A stretch of DNA of 64,000 nt from Phycisphaerales bacterium (GTDB taxonomy: Bacteria > Planctomycetota > Phycisphaerae > UBA1845 > UTPLA1). Position numbers and translations under genes: made by a program. The notes below the pieces were generated by a model. The model saw only the letters and a program-made list of their open reading frames with translations, had not been told where the DNA came from and did no database searches. Positions 36,782-45,570 of this stretch are shown one piece after another; position 1 is the first letter of the stretch, and each line of letters begins with the position of its first letter. The DNA is taken from contig JAKSDK010000710.1 in the NCBI GenBank assembly GCA_022360095.1, positions 54,012 to 118,011 on the forward strand, given 5' to 3'.

Positions 36782-37317
36782 AGATTTCGATCACAATCTT
36801 TCTTGATCTTTTCCAGGTCCGTGCCGCTGCGCGTACTCAGAATGCCGTACAAAATCTCGCGAAGCCGAAGAATCTCTTTGGCCTCAATCGACAGATCCGT
36901 GGCCGCGCCCTGCATCACACCACCAATTAACGGCTGATGCAAGAGCACGCGAGCATTGGGCAGGGAATGCCGCTTACCTTTGGCGCCTCCACAGAGCAAA
37001 ATCGCACCCATGCTCGCTGACATACCGACACAGTAGGTCGCCACGTCACAGCGTAAAAACTGCATCGTATCATAGATCGCCAAACCGGCCGACACGCTGC
37101 CGCCGGGTGAGTTTATGTAAAAATGAATGTCCGAATTCGGATCTTCGTTGGAGAGGAACAGCATTTGCGCGATCAGCACGTTCGCCGCTTCGTCGTCGAC
37201 ACCGCCTCCCAGAAAAATCACACGGTCCTTGAGCAATCGCGAGTAAATATCGTACGACCGCTCACCGCGACCGGTCTTCTCAATGACAAAAGGTATCAGG
37301 GTTGAATTGTTCGCCAT
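36685..37317 (-). CDS. clpP: ClpP-family protease subunit with Asn in the catalytic triad
   Basis: A 210-residue ClpP homologue. The nucleophile is kept (GMSASMGA, Ser102) and so is the histidine (LLHQPL, His127). The third member, normally the Asp of the D-T-(D/E)-R-D-R-F segment, reads K-D-C-D-R-N-L-W, giving Asn178. An Asp-to-Asn change in the triad is known from Listeria ClpP1, which works in a mixed ClpP1P2 particle. GAGGGAG precedes the ATG at 37317. The gene is 22 bases downstream of a ClpP with an intact triad, so a hetero-oligomeric peptidase is likely. No clpX follows directly. Confidence 0.92.
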   Translation of the reverse strand: MANNSTLIPFVIEKTGRGERSYDIYSRLLKDRVIFLGGGVDDEAANVLIAQMLFLSNEDPNSDIHFYINSPGGSVSAGLAIYDTMQFLRCDVATYCVGMSASMGAILLCGGAKGKRHSLPNARVLLHQPLIGGVMQGAATDLSIEAKEILRLREILYGILSTRSGTDLEKIKKDCDRNLWLSPTEAMDYGLVDKVLERQPDIATRRSSDD

Positions 37318-37339
37318 CAAAACGCTCCCTCGGGGTTTT

Positions 37340-37993
37340 CTATTTATCCTTCTTGTCCTTCTCCGACCCGGCGGACTCCAGAATCTCGTCCACCAGTCCC
37401 CATTCCATCGCTTCTTTCGGCGTCAGGAATCGGTCGCGTTCGGTCTCCTCTTCGATCTGTTCGATGCTCCGACCCGTGTGCTGAGCGAGGATCTCGTTCA
37501 GATTTCGCTTATCACGCAGGATCTCTTCCGCTTGAATGCGAATGTCCTCGGCCTGCCCCGTGATCCCACCCCACGGCTGGTGCAGCATGATCTTGCTGTT
37601 CGGCAGGGCGAAACGCTTGCCCTTCGTGCCCGCCGTCAGGATCACCGCCCCGCCGCTGGCCGCCTGGCCAATGGAATAGGTGGCGATGTCGCACGTCAGA
37701 AAACGCATCGTGTCATAAATGGCCAGGGTCTGATCCACCATCCCACCCGGGCAATTGATGTACAAGTGAATGTCCTGGTCCTTCTTCACGCTCTGCAAAT
37801 ACAGCAATCGCATGATCACCAGGCTGGCCGATCTCTCCGAAATCGGACCGGCCAGAAAAATGATGCGATTCTCAAGGAGCATGTCCTCGATCGACATCTC
37901 GCGATAGCGTTGGTAAGGCGGACCGGCCTGTGCGAAATGTTTCGTTTCAGACGATGGAAGAACCCCACCGTAGGGCATTATACGATCATCCAT
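37340..37993 (-). CDS. clpP: ATP-dependent Clp protease proteolytic subunit
   Basis: A 217-residue ClpP with all triad residues: Ser113 (GQAASGGA), His138 (MLHQPWGG) and Asp187 ([10 protein letters not shown]). The oxyanion and handle regions are standard, although NSPGG reads NCPGG. An N-terminal extension of about 30 residues (up to [20 protein letters not shown]) is probably removed during maturation. AAGGGATG precedes the start. It lies between trigger factor and the Asn-triad ClpP, the common tig-clpP order. It should form the tetradecameric peptidase driven by an AAA+ unfoldase such as ClpX, and may assemble with its neighbour. Confidence 0.95.
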   Translation of the reverse strand: MDDRIMPYGGVLPSSETKHFAQAGPPYQRYREMSIEDMLLENRIIFLAGPISERSASLVIMRLLYLQSVKKDQDIHLYINCPGGMVDQTLAIYDTMRFLTCDIATYSIGQAASGGAVILTAGTKGKRFALPNSKIMLHQPWGGITGQAEDIRIQAEEILRDKRNLNEILAQHTGRSIEQIEEETERDRFLTPKEAMEWGLVDEILESAGSEKDKKDK

Positions 37994-38031
37994 GAGGCAT
38001 CCCTTCTTTTCACCCCTCTCACTGGAGGGCC

Positions 38032-39624
38032 TTACGACTTCTTCTTCGTCGTTTTCTTCTTCGCGGTCTTTTTCTTGGCCGTCTCAGCCGGAGCGTCGTC
38101 CGATTTCTCGGGCTTTTCGGCCTTCGCCGTTTTCTTTTTCGTCTTCTTGGCGACCTTCTTCGGCGTCTTGGCCTCCGTAATCCTGGCCTTTTCGAGAATG
38201 TGATCGATACACTTCTCGTCGCGGAGTTGGAGATACACGCTCAAAAGACCGTTGTTCTTCGACAATTGGTCGCGAACACGATCGAACCTTTGATTATAGG
38301 CCTGTGCCATCTCGGCAATCCGGCCGTTGATCTCCTCCTCCCTGACATCTATGTCGAGTTTTTCAGCGATCTCCTCCAAGATGAAATGCTGCTTCAACTC
38401 GGCCACCGCCTGTTCTCGGGCGCCGGTCCGCAATTCGTCTGCGTTTTTCTCGATTTCGGACGCTGGAACGCCCTGCATCTGGAGATCGACCATCCGCCGC
38501 TCCACCGCACGTTCCGTCTGACGCGAGGAAAGACCCTCCGGCAAATCGAGCTTCGTGTTCTCGAGCAGATACTCCCTCACCTGTTCACGCATCCCCCGGC
38601 GGATTTCCTGCTCAAGCTGGCCCTCCATCTGCTTCTTCACCCACGACCGATATTCGCCTTCGCTGTCAAAACCCTGGGACGACAGATAGTCCTTGTCCAG
38701 CGGCGGCAGCTGCATCCGCTTGATTTCGTTGAGCAGCAATTCAAACGTCGCCTTTTTGCCCCGATACCCCTCCACGTCGTAATCGTCCGGCAACTCAGCA
38801 TCGACCGACGCCTTGTCGCCGGCCTTCATACCCTTGAGCTTGTCGCCCAGATCCGAAATCACCGCACCTTCAATCATCTGGGCACGGGCCGCAAGCTGCA
38901 TGTTGTCGACCGTTTTCACTTCCGTGCCGTCCACGGTCATCTTCATGTCGCAAACAAGCAGATCATCGATCTCGACCTTGCTCCCCTCCTCGACCGGCAC
39001 CCAATGGCCGCGACGAGCCCGAATGCGATCGATCTGCACCTGGACATCGTCATCGCCGATCGTCAGGCTGGGTTTCTCAATCGGGACCTCTTCGAGTTTC
39101 GGTAATTCGAACTCCGGCTTGACCTCCACTTCGCAACGAAATGCAAAGTCGCCCTCATCCGGCAGACTCAGGTGTTGCAACGCCTTCTGCAGGTCCAACA
39201 GCTGTTCGCCGCCTGACTCCTCCGCCTTGTCCTTGTCCTTGACCTGCACCCAGACCAGCGGATCGCCGAGAACCTTAAGATCTTCCTTCTCGATGGCAGC
39301 GAGGTAGGCGTTCGACACGATCCGCGTCTGAACCTGATCATTAACCTCTCGGCCAAACCGCTTCTCCACAAGACGGCGCGGAGCACGACCACGGCGAAAA
39401 CCCGGAACAACGGCCTCATTCACCAACTCATCATAATCCTTGTCAAACTCGGCCCTGAGGCTGTCCTGAGGCACCGTGATGCTCACGCACCTCCGAAGAA
39501 CGCCGGCATCCGTCACTTTGACGTCGATGACCTTCTTCAGCGCTTCTTTCGGGTCTTCCTGCTCGTCGGCTACGGATACGTTTTCTTCGTCCAACTGACT
39601 GTCGGCTGTCTCACGGGTCGCCAT
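38032..39624 (-). CDS. tig: Trigger factor with lysine-rich C-terminal tail
   Basis: A 530-residue ribosome-associated chaperone and peptidyl-prolyl isomerase. The ribosome-binding signature is clear (VPGFRRGRAPRRLVEKRFG, about residues 74-92). A divergent PPIase domain follows (GSKVEIDDLLVCDMKM region), then the helical C-terminal chaperone domain with LREQVREYLLENTKLDLPEG-type segments. Beyond the normal end (about residue 488) there is a tail of roughly 42 residues made mostly of Lys, Ala, Thr and Pro (KKTKKKTAKAEKPEKS), like basic histone H1 or HU tails. GGAGG precedes the start. It heads the tig-clpP-clpP gene group. The tail may add affinity for ribosomal RNA; that is inference. Confidence 0.92.
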   Translation of the reverse strand: MATRETADSQLDEENVSVADEQEDPKEALKKVIDVKVTDAGVLRRCVSITVPQDSLRAEFDKDYDELVNEAVVPGFRRGRAPRRLVEKRFGREVNDQVQTRIVSNAYLAAIEKEDLKVLGDPLVWVQVKDKDKAEESGGEQLLDLQKALQHLSLPDEGDFAFRCEVEVKPEFELPKLEEVPIEKPSLTIGDDDVQVQIDRIRARRGHWVPVEEGSKVEIDDLLVCDMKMTVDGTEVKTVDNMQLAARAQMIEGAVISDLGDKLKGMKAGDKASVDAELPDDYDVEGYRGKKATFELLLNEIKRMQLPPLDKDYLSSQGFDSEGEYRSWVKKQMEGQLEQEIRRGMREQVREYLLENTKLDLPEGLSSRQTERAVERRMVDLQMQGVPASEIEKNADELRTGAREQAVAELKQHFILEEIAEKLDIDVREEEINGRIAEMAQAYNQRFDRVRDQLSKNNGLLSVYLQLRDEKCIDHILEKARITEAKTPKKVAKKTKKKTAKAEKPEKSDDAPAETAKKKTAKKKTTKKKS

Positions 39625-39844
39625 CCAACGGCCTCCTCATTCCCGGGTGTTCGTGCAGGCCCAACAAACGGCCTGCCGTGCCTCGGCTGCGAAAAAAGTT
39701 TTGCATTCCAATTTCAACGGCGGACCGACCCAGTGTCAAATCCCACGCGCTCCGCACAAAGCCTTGACCCCAAAACCCAAGGCCTGACCATGTCGTAGAA
39801 TGAATGACCCCGACTTGGACGCATACCGCTTTGCGAGAAAAACC

Positions 39845-40519
39845 ATGACTCCGGACCAATGGACCAACGTCGACCGCTACATCACCGAACAACTGGTGCG
39901 GCCCGATCCCGACCTCGATGCGGCGCTCCACGCCAATGCCAACGCCGGGCTCCCGCCGATCGACGTGGCACCAAACCAGGGAAAATTCCTACACCTGTTG
40001 GCCAAAATCCAACGCGCCGCGAGCATCCTGGAGATCGGGACCCTTGGCGGCTACAGCACCATATGGCTGGCCCGCGCGCTTCCATCCAACGGCCGCTTGG
40101 TCACGCTGGAGGCCGAGCCTGCCCATGCCGATGTCGCCCGCGAGAATATCTCACGGGCCGGTCTGTCCCGCATCGTGGAAATTCGTCTCGGTCGCGCGTT
40201 GGAAACCTTGCCGAAGCTGGCAGACGAAGGGCGCGGCCCATTCGATCTGATCTTCATCGACGCCGACAAACCAAACAACCCCGGCTACCTCGAATGGGCA
40301 CTCAAGCTCTCGCGTCCAGGTACGCTAATCATCGCAGATAACGTCATCCGCGACGGGGCGGTCATCAACTCCGACAGTGACGACCCGCGCGTCCAAGGCG
40401 TCCGCCACTTCATCGAGATGCTGGCCGCTGAGCCGCGCATCGCGGCCACGGCCATCCAGACCATCGGCACCAAAGGCTATGACGGTTTTGCCATTGCGCT
40501 TGTCACTGCTGAGTCGTAA
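39845..40519 (+). CDS. SAM-dependent O-methyltransferase (Methyltransf_3 family)
   Basis: A 224-residue class I methyltransferase of the catechol/caffeoyl-CoA O-methyltransferase type. SAM-binding motif I is ILEIGTLGGYSTIWLA, preceded by QGKFLHLLAKI. The metal- and catechol-site region is DLIFIDADKPNNPGYLEWAL, with ADNVIRDGAVIN further on; these Asp and Asn residues bind the divalent ion in the family. The ATG at 39845 gives the usual length; one at 39800 would add 15 residues, and neither has a strong ribosome site. It is divergent from tig. The natural phenolic or other hydroxyl substrate is unknown. Confidence 0.88.
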   Translation: MTPDQWTNVDRYITEQLVRPDPDLDAALHANANAGLPPIDVAPNQGKFLHLLAKIQRAASILEIGTLGGYSTIWLARALPSNGRLVTLEAEPAHADVARENISRAGLSRIVEIRLGRALETLPKLADEGRGPFDLIFIDADKPNNPGYLEWALKLSRPGTLIIADNVIRDGAVINSDSDDPRVQGVRHFIEMLAAEPRIAATAIQTIGTKGYDGFAIALVTAES

Positions 40520-40624
40520 GGGCGGGTTCCCGCCGCAAAAATGGCGCGCACGCATCGTCAACGGCGGGTGAAAACCGCTCTACGAACACGCGTCACCGGC
40601 TGAGGCAGAAAAAGATACATTCAT

Positions 40625-41098
40625 CTAAATACGATTGTTCCGTGACGGCGAGCACTCACCGCATTCCGGGCAACGCACGCCACCCTCTTTCGCCTCAAGG
40701 CCCTTCAAAAGATAATCACACCATAGGCAGCGATTCCCACCAAGAGCGCGTCGAAGCGCACGACCCAGCAGTACGACACGAACACGCTGATATGCGATGA
40801 TCCCCAAAAAGATGGCGATGCCGTACCCAAGCAGCAAAACGATCACAATTCCGTCCAAACCAAGGCTGCGCAGGAATCCAAGCACGTCCCATTGCGGATG
40901 ACCCTCAAGAACATCGGTGCCCTTGCCGAAAATGATCATCCAGCCGAAGAAACCGATCAGGGACGCCATACTCGGATATGGACGATACTTTTGTAACGCC
41001 GACGTACGGAAATTCGCGAGACGAGCTTTGTGGCGCGCCGAAAGGCCCGCCGCCAGTTCAGGGATGGATTCAATCTCTTTGAGCGGCGACAGAGTCAT
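40625..41098 (-). CDS. Two-helix membrane protein with C-terminal zinc ribbon
   Basis: A protein of 157 residues. The N-terminus has [19 protein letters not shown]. Two membrane helices follow ([17 protein letters not shown] and [22 protein letters not shown]). The C-terminus holds two CxxC pairs ([10 protein letters not shown] and RCPECG), a small zinc ribbon like those on many planctomycete membrane proteins. The start at 41098 has AAGAGGA about 12 bases upstream and overlaps the DNA methylase gene by 29 bases; a longer frame from 41212 is less likely. Function unknown. Confidence 0.7.
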   Translation of the reverse strand: MTLSPLKEIESIPELAAGLSARHKARLANFRTSALQKYRPYPSMASLIGFFGWMIIFGKGTDVLEGHPQWDVLGFLRSLGLDGIVIVLLLGYGIAIFLGIIAYQRVRVVLLGRALRRALGGNRCLWCDYLLKGLEAKEGGVRCPECGECSPSRNNRI

Positions 41099-42047
41099 CA
41101 AAAAGCGAGTCCTCTTGCGACCCGTGACGGCGCCTGGATTGTCGCCGTCGTGATCGATCTGTCCGAGGCGCACTGACCAGCGGTTCCTCCGCGCCATCAA
41201 GCGCTTCCCCAACCTTAACGCGCTTCAATCGCTTCTGAGCATAATCCGCATAACTCTCTGACATCTCAAAACCGATAAGCCGCCGCCCAAGCTTTTTCGC
41301 AACAGCAAGCGTCGTTCCACTCCCCGAAAAAGGATCAAAAACCAGATCGCTCTCATTCGTACAGGCCCGAAGGATGCGACCGAGAAGCTGCTCGGGCATC
41401 TGACAACCATGCCACCCCTGACGCTCCTTGAACGTGCCGCAGACCCGGGAAAAATACCAGGTGCTTTCGTTCGGCTGAAAACCTTCAGCCAAATCCTGAG
41501 GACGGAGAATCCAGGTGTCGTCCGGCATCCTTCCCTTGGGATTGGCCCGCTTGTCGTTGTATACCAACTGTCGAGCGGACGGCACGCGGACGGCATCCGA
41601 ATTAAACGTAAAATTCTTGGGGTCCTTCACGAAGTGAAACAAATGCGCATGGCTACGGGTGAACTTGTGCGTGCAGTGAACGCCGAACGTGTAATACCAG
41701 ATGACCCAACTTCGGCAATGAAAGCCGGCGTTCGAGGACGGACCGGCATCACCGAGTCGATAGTCCGGGTGAGCATTTTGTGCAATGAGCTTCAGTTCCG
41801 CTGCGTATTCATCCCCGATGGCCAACCAGAACGTGCCGTCCGGCTTCAACACGCGATGCACGGCCGCGATCCAGTCACGCGACCATGCCAGATAACTCTC
41901 GTGATCCTGCTTGTCGTCGTAGGCGTCGTAGTCGTAACCGATATTGAACGGTGGGTCCGCGAAAGCGAGATCGACGCTCCCGGCGGCCATGCGCCCCATC
42001 CCCTTCATGCAATCCAGATGATGGACGCTACCCTCCTTGATCTTCAC
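41070..42047 (-). CDS. Beta-class DNA methyltransferase (N4/N6 type)
   Basis: A 325-residue DNA amino-methyltransferase. The catalytic motif IV is DPPFN (residues 31-35) and the SAM-binding motif [20 protein letters not shown], lies near residues 236-254; this order defines the beta class. Start GTG at 42047 follows AAGGAGG at good spacing. The C-terminal tail is basic and low in complexity. No restriction endonuclease gene is adjacent, so it may be a solitary methylase with a regulatory or housekeeping role, or the leftover of a restriction system. The target sequence cannot be deduced. It overlaps the zinc-ribbon gene. Confidence 0.88.
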   Translation of the reverse strand: MKIKEGSVHHLDCMKGMGRMAAGSVDLAFADPPFNIGYDYDAYDDKQDHESYLAWSRDWIAAVHRVLKPDGTFWLAIGDEYAAELKLIAQNAHPDYRLGDAGPSSNAGFHCRSWVIWYYTFGVHCTHKFTRSHAHLFHFVKDPKNFTFNSDAVRVPSARQLVYNDKRANPKGRMPDDTWILRPQDLAEGFQPNESTWYFSRVCGTFKERQGWHGCQMPEQLLGRILRACTNESDLVFDPFSGSGTTLAVAKKLGRRLIGFEMSESYADYAQKRLKRVKVGEALDGAEEPLVSAPRTDRSRRRQSRRRHGSQEDSLFDDSVAAQRD

Positions 42048-42150
42048 AGCCGAGCCTCCTTCCGCACGAACCAACCGGGCTCCACACGCTTAACGCCTTC
42101 ATTGTACGTCGGGCGTTGACAAACGTCAGCACTGTGAGTTGGTGGCGATT

Positions 42151-42480
42151 TCACTTCTCCGCGGTTTGCTCGGCTTCGGAATACCTTGGTGACACGGCCA
42201 CATACGGTTTGCCCAACCATTTCTTGATCAAAATGACCTCGCCCATGTCGTTGCCTTCGATGACGTGACCGATCCATTGCAGAAAATAGCCCCCGACGAG
42301 CAGCACGATCGGCCGCCACCAAAGGTCCCATTCATCGCGCATGAGCTGCACAGTCGCCAGCGGAATGCAGGCGATCGTCAACGGAATGCCCAGCAGGTGC
42401 AGCCAAAACGAAACGGGGTGCTGATGCCGTGAGAGCCAATTGACCAACCATGCCGGTTTGCTTTTCCGGGTACCGTCCAT
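42151..42480 (-). CDS. Mpo1/YGL010w-like (DUF962) membrane protein
   Basis: A 109-residue protein. Histidines sit where the Mpo1 family places its metal-binding residues: LSRHQHPVSFWLHLLGIPL near the N-terminus and QWIGHVIEGN later. Two or three hydrophobic helices span the middle (LHLLGIPLTIACIPLATVQL, PIVLLVGGYFLQWIGH). Mpo1 is an iron-dependent dioxygenase of fatty-acid alpha-oxidation in yeast; bacterial relatives are usually uncharacterised. The ATG at 42480 overlaps the stop of the RNase HII-like gene (TGATG), so the two are translationally coupled. Confidence 0.75.
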   Translation of the reverse strand: MDGTRKSKPAWLVNWLSRHQHPVSFWLHLLGIPLTIACIPLATVQLMRDEWDLWWRPIVLLVGGYFLQWIGHVIEGNDMGEVILIKKWLGKPYVAVSPRYSEAEQTAEK

Positions 42481-43475
42481 CACGCCTCCACGCCGGAGCG
42501 TTGCCGAATTAGAACTTGTTCGTCGATACCCAGACGGCGTACATGGGGGCGAATCGCTTTCAAAAATCGCAGGCCATCCTGATAGTAGCCTGCGGTGGAT
42601 CTTAGATCCGGCACCTGCTCAGACCAGTACGCATTGAAACACCCCATCAGCAACTCGCGCAGGTATTTGCTGATCAGGCTGGCAAGGGCAACAGGCAGAT
42701 GCTTGGACTCACCGGACTGCGTAAATCGGACCCGCCACTTCGACGGCCCGCTGACAAGTTCGTAGGCACTGTCGTCATCGTTCTCTTCCAGCACTTTCAA
42801 ACGCCGATCCTGAAAAGCCTGCAAGAGCGGCTCCGCGTAACGGTCCCGCGCGCCCTGCTTGTCGACGAAGATCCGAAGCTCATGCCGGGGATAGGCCTCG
42901 GCCACGCGATGGATCAGGCGGAGAACCAGCCCGAAGAGAACCACCGCCTTGTTTCGAGTCTGGTTGACGAGACGATTGTATTGCCCTTCGAGCAAAACTT
43001 CGGACCAACACCCGGCAAGCCGGATAGACTGAGTCGAAAGGTCGCGTTTGAGCAGGTTCCCCGCGATGCGGATACTCCCGGCATCGGCACTCGTGGGGAG
43101 GTCCGGATCAGCCTCACGATACCACGGATATTCGCCGAGCCGCTCCAATACGTTCGAGCACAAGCAGCCCAGTAGCCGTCGCATGGTTGACGGCGAACCC
43201 TGCCAGGCATGGACAGCCGATAAGACCGACCGTTCCAAGCGGGCCAGCCCCTCCTTCCGGTGATACAGCTTTTTGCTGTCAAGAATGGGGATTCGAGAAT
43301 CCCGGGTCTCGGTCGTCTCACGAACGCTTTTTCGAAGCGCCTTCCACAAACAAGCGTCCGAAAGGCCGCCGGGCACCTCAAATGCTGTCGCGCTGGCCAC
43401 CATCGGGCCTAGAATAGGCCCGTAGCCCGCCTCATCGATGCCCACCAGAATGATCCCATCCGACATTTCAGCCAT
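42480..43475 (-). CDS. RNase HII-like nuclease, long divergent form
   Basis: A 331-residue protein with the RNase H2 N-terminal motif GIDEAGYGPILGPMVA (Asp14, Glu15). The later DSKKL motif and RIFVDKQGARDRY strand match RNase HII, and KHLPVALASLISKYLRE corresponds to the final helix. RNase HII normally reads GRG where this protein has GYG; that Arg takes part in recognising the RNA-DNA junction. The protein is also about 120 residues longer than RnhB because of internal insertions. It is probably an RNA-DNA hybrid nuclease or a repurposed relative. Whether the genome has a standard RnhB elsewhere is unknown from this window. Confidence 0.75.
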   Translation of the reverse strand: MAEMSDGIILVGIDEAGYGPILGPMVASATAFEVPGGLSDACLWKALRKSVRETTETRDSRIPILDSKKLYHRKEGLARLERSVLSAVHAWQGSPSTMRRLLGCLCSNVLERLGEYPWYREADPDLPTSADAGSIRIAGNLLKRDLSTQSIRLAGCWSEVLLEGQYNRLVNQTRNKAVVLFGLVLRLIHRVAEAYPRHELRIFVDKQGARDRYAEPLLQAFQDRRLKVLEENDDDSAYELVSGPSKWRVRFTQSGESKHLPVALASLISKYLRELLMGCFNAYWSEQVPDLRSTAGYYQDGLRFLKAIRPHVRRLGIDEQVLIRQRSGVEA

Positions 43476-43708
43476 GATGGCCGGGCATCATGCACGAATC
43501 CCGCCCGGCGTGCCAGAGAATTCCCTCACCCCGATCGAACCGATCTGTGAAAAACATCACGATCATCCCGCTCGTCCTTGTTGAGACTCGGCGAACTCAC
43601 GTTAGAATGCGGCCCCTCCCAAATGGTCGGGAGCTGGATCGATCTTCGAAATGAATTGGGGTGACAAACTCAGCCTGAATGCTGCCGATCAAGCTTCGGT
43701 CGGCTAGA

Positions 43709-44440
43709 ATGTTCGGGAGTGGAAACTCAGCTCTTGAGGATGTCTTCGTTTTGGCAAAACCGATCGACTTTTCAAAGTGGATTCCAATCTTTCCCTTGCC
43801 GAATGGGGTGTTGATGCCCAAGGCCATCCTCCCCCTCCACGTCTTCGAACACCGATACCGAGTCATGACCCGAGACGCCCTCGCCGGCTCGAAGCTGATT
43901 GCCATGGGCCTGTTGAAACCGGGCTACGAGGCCAATTACCACCGCCTGGACACAGCCGTTTATCCCGAGGTGTGCGTCGGGCGAATCCTGCGAGAGGAGC
44001 AGTTGGCCGACGGTCGCTTCAACTTGCTCCTGCAAGGAGCCGCCAGGGCTCGAATCGAGGCCGAAAACGCCGAACTTGAATATCGGCGCGGCCGGCTCGA
44101 GTGCATGCTACCCATCCCCGCCTCTCCGGAAACCGAGTGCGCCATCCGGCGGGAGCTTCGACAATTGCTCTCCAACCCGCCCTTGGTTCAGCTCGCGACC
44201 AAGGCCAACTGGCTGGAATTGCTCAGCTGCCCCGAGTTTTCCCTCTCCGACATCCTGGACGTCCTGGCCTCGACGGCCTTGCCAAGCTCACAGGACAAAC
44301 AACGGTTTCTCGCCGAGCCCTGTGTGGTCGGGCGGGCCTCGTGCATCTGCAAAGTGCTTCACGCGATCGGCTCGCAAATGCCCCAGTGTGCCCCTCAAAA
44401 ACGGCCCAGGTCCTGGCCGCCGAAAATCTACACCAACTAG
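43709..44440 (+). CDS. LON substrate-binding domain protein
   Basis: A protein of about 243 residues consisting of the N-terminal domain of Lon without the ATPase or peptidase. The diagnostic start is IPIFPLPNGVLMPKAILPLHVFE, then RYRVMTRDAL, AMGLLKPGY and VCVGRILREEQLADGRFNLL. A helical part follows. Stand-alone LON-domain proteins occur in many bacteria, but their substrates are not known. ATGs at 43679 and 43709 are both possible and neither has a clear ribosome site. It is divergent from the RNase HII-like gene. Confidence 0.85.
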   Translation: MFGSGNSALEDVFVLAKPIDFSKWIPIFPLPNGVLMPKAILPLHVFEHRYRVMTRDALAGSKLIAMGLLKPGYEANYHRLDTAVYPEVCVGRILREEQLADGRFNLLLQGAARARIEAENAELEYRRGRLECMLPIPASPETECAIRRELRQLLSNPPLVQLATKANWLELLSCPEFSLSDILDVLASTALPSSQDKQRFLAEPCVVGRASCICKVLHAIGSQMPQCAPQKRPRSWPPKIYTN

Positions 44441-44925
44441 ATCTCAAATCCTCAACAACATTGGTGTCCCAGACACAAGAGTCCGGGTCCGAAGACAATC
44501 GGTGCATGCCGATCAAACCTCGCGAACGGCGCAACGGTATGCATCATGCCCCGCTTGCCCGAGCCGAATGACAAAAAAAGACAACCCAAAATATTGTCGA
44601 GGGTCTGAATACAGACCGTGATGCGAAAACACCCTTCAAAAAATCGCCCGGCTTCATGAACGCTCCGGACGCCCTGCCCGCCGTCGCCCAAAATCCGAAG
44701 AAAATTCGCTGTTTTCCCTGAGCGCTACGCCCGCAGACGTTGTTAATACGAGAGTAGGGTTAGACCACAGACCGAAAAAAAGTCGACCGACGCAACGAAA
44801 ACAATGGGGGGTGACCGTTGCTACTCAAACACCAAATCTAATTTTCAAAGCAACGTCCGATAGGGACAAGAATGGGGAAGTACACATTCGTATAATTTAA
44901 TTGGAGGCAAGAAAAGGAGCCGATT
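44441..44925. promoter_or_regulatory. Intergenic region with promoter for the following gene
   Basis: No gene is visible in these 485 bases. At its right end TATAAT (44891-44896) is followed by AAAGGAG just before the ATG at 44926, so a promoter for that gene is likely. I see no convincing -35 hexamer at normal spacing. The left and middle parts show no strong hairpin or repeat. Confidence 0.5.
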
Positions 44926-45552
44926 ATGTATTCCGCGCGAGCCGTCTTAATTCTAGCAATCTGTCTTTTTGCGACTCCGTCTGCCTCACTTGCATTGCCC
45001 GCCGACCAGAGGGTTGTTCTACGCCTGTATGAAAACCCGAATGAGCCTCAAAGCAAGGTCGTCTTCTCGATCACATTACAACTCAAGGCCGAAGCTTCGG
45101 ACGGCAGCTTCATCGGGTGGGAAATTCAATCCGCCGGCATCAGGCAGTACGACCAGAATGGAAACGGGATCGGCAAATGGACCGAGTCACTGCCCAGCAT
45201 CAACACACCGGACGGACTCTGGTGGACAGCCCACGAAGACCCCAACCTGCCTAAACTGTCCGAATTCACAGAACTGCCGTCGCTGTACGGCACAGCCGAA
45301 CCCAACAGCATGATCGGCCCAAATCTAAACTACGATCTTGCCGCCAAAGCCTACATCCCACCGGAAGGCACCGCCCCCTTCCAGGTCACGGCCTCGCTGG
45401 ATTACAACTTCACCATGGTCGGCGAACCACAGCCGGAAGCAGAAGGAGAACAAGAGCCGGCGGAGGTGGATGATGACGATGATGACGCAGAGATGACTGC
45501 CAAACAAAGGGGAGAAATCAAGAAAAGGTCTGATTATTTGCAGATATCGTAA
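44926..45552 (+). CDS. Secreted protein with acidic C-terminal region
   Basis: A 208-residue exported protein. The signal peptide is clear (AVLILAICLFATPSASLA). The mature part starts with RVVLRLYENPNEPQSKVVFS and appears beta-rich, with aromatic segments such as DGLWWTAHEDPNLP. The C-terminal quarter is acidic, including a run of six aspartates after EPAEV, and then turns basic (KQRGEIKKR). AAAGGAG lies seven bases before the start. It is convergent with the kinase gene, with only 18 bases between their stops. No family recognised. Confidence 0.75.
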   Translation: MYSARAVLILAICLFATPSASLALPADQRVVLRLYENPNEPQSKVVFSITLQLKAEASDGSFIGWEIQSAGIRQYDQNGNGIGKWTESLPSINTPDGLWWTAHEDPNLPKLSEFTELPSLYGTAEPNSMIGPNLNYDLAAKAYIPPEGTAPFQVTASLDYNFTMVGEPQPEAEGEQEPAEVDDDDDDAEMTAKQRGEIKKRSDYLQIS

Positions 45553-45570
45553 TGCATAGAACCACAAACA

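Noticed and set aside
41070..42047. Complete restriction-modification system
   Set aside because: Neighbouring genes (zinc-ribbon membrane protein, Mpo1-like, RNase HII-like) include no endonuclease or specificity subunit.
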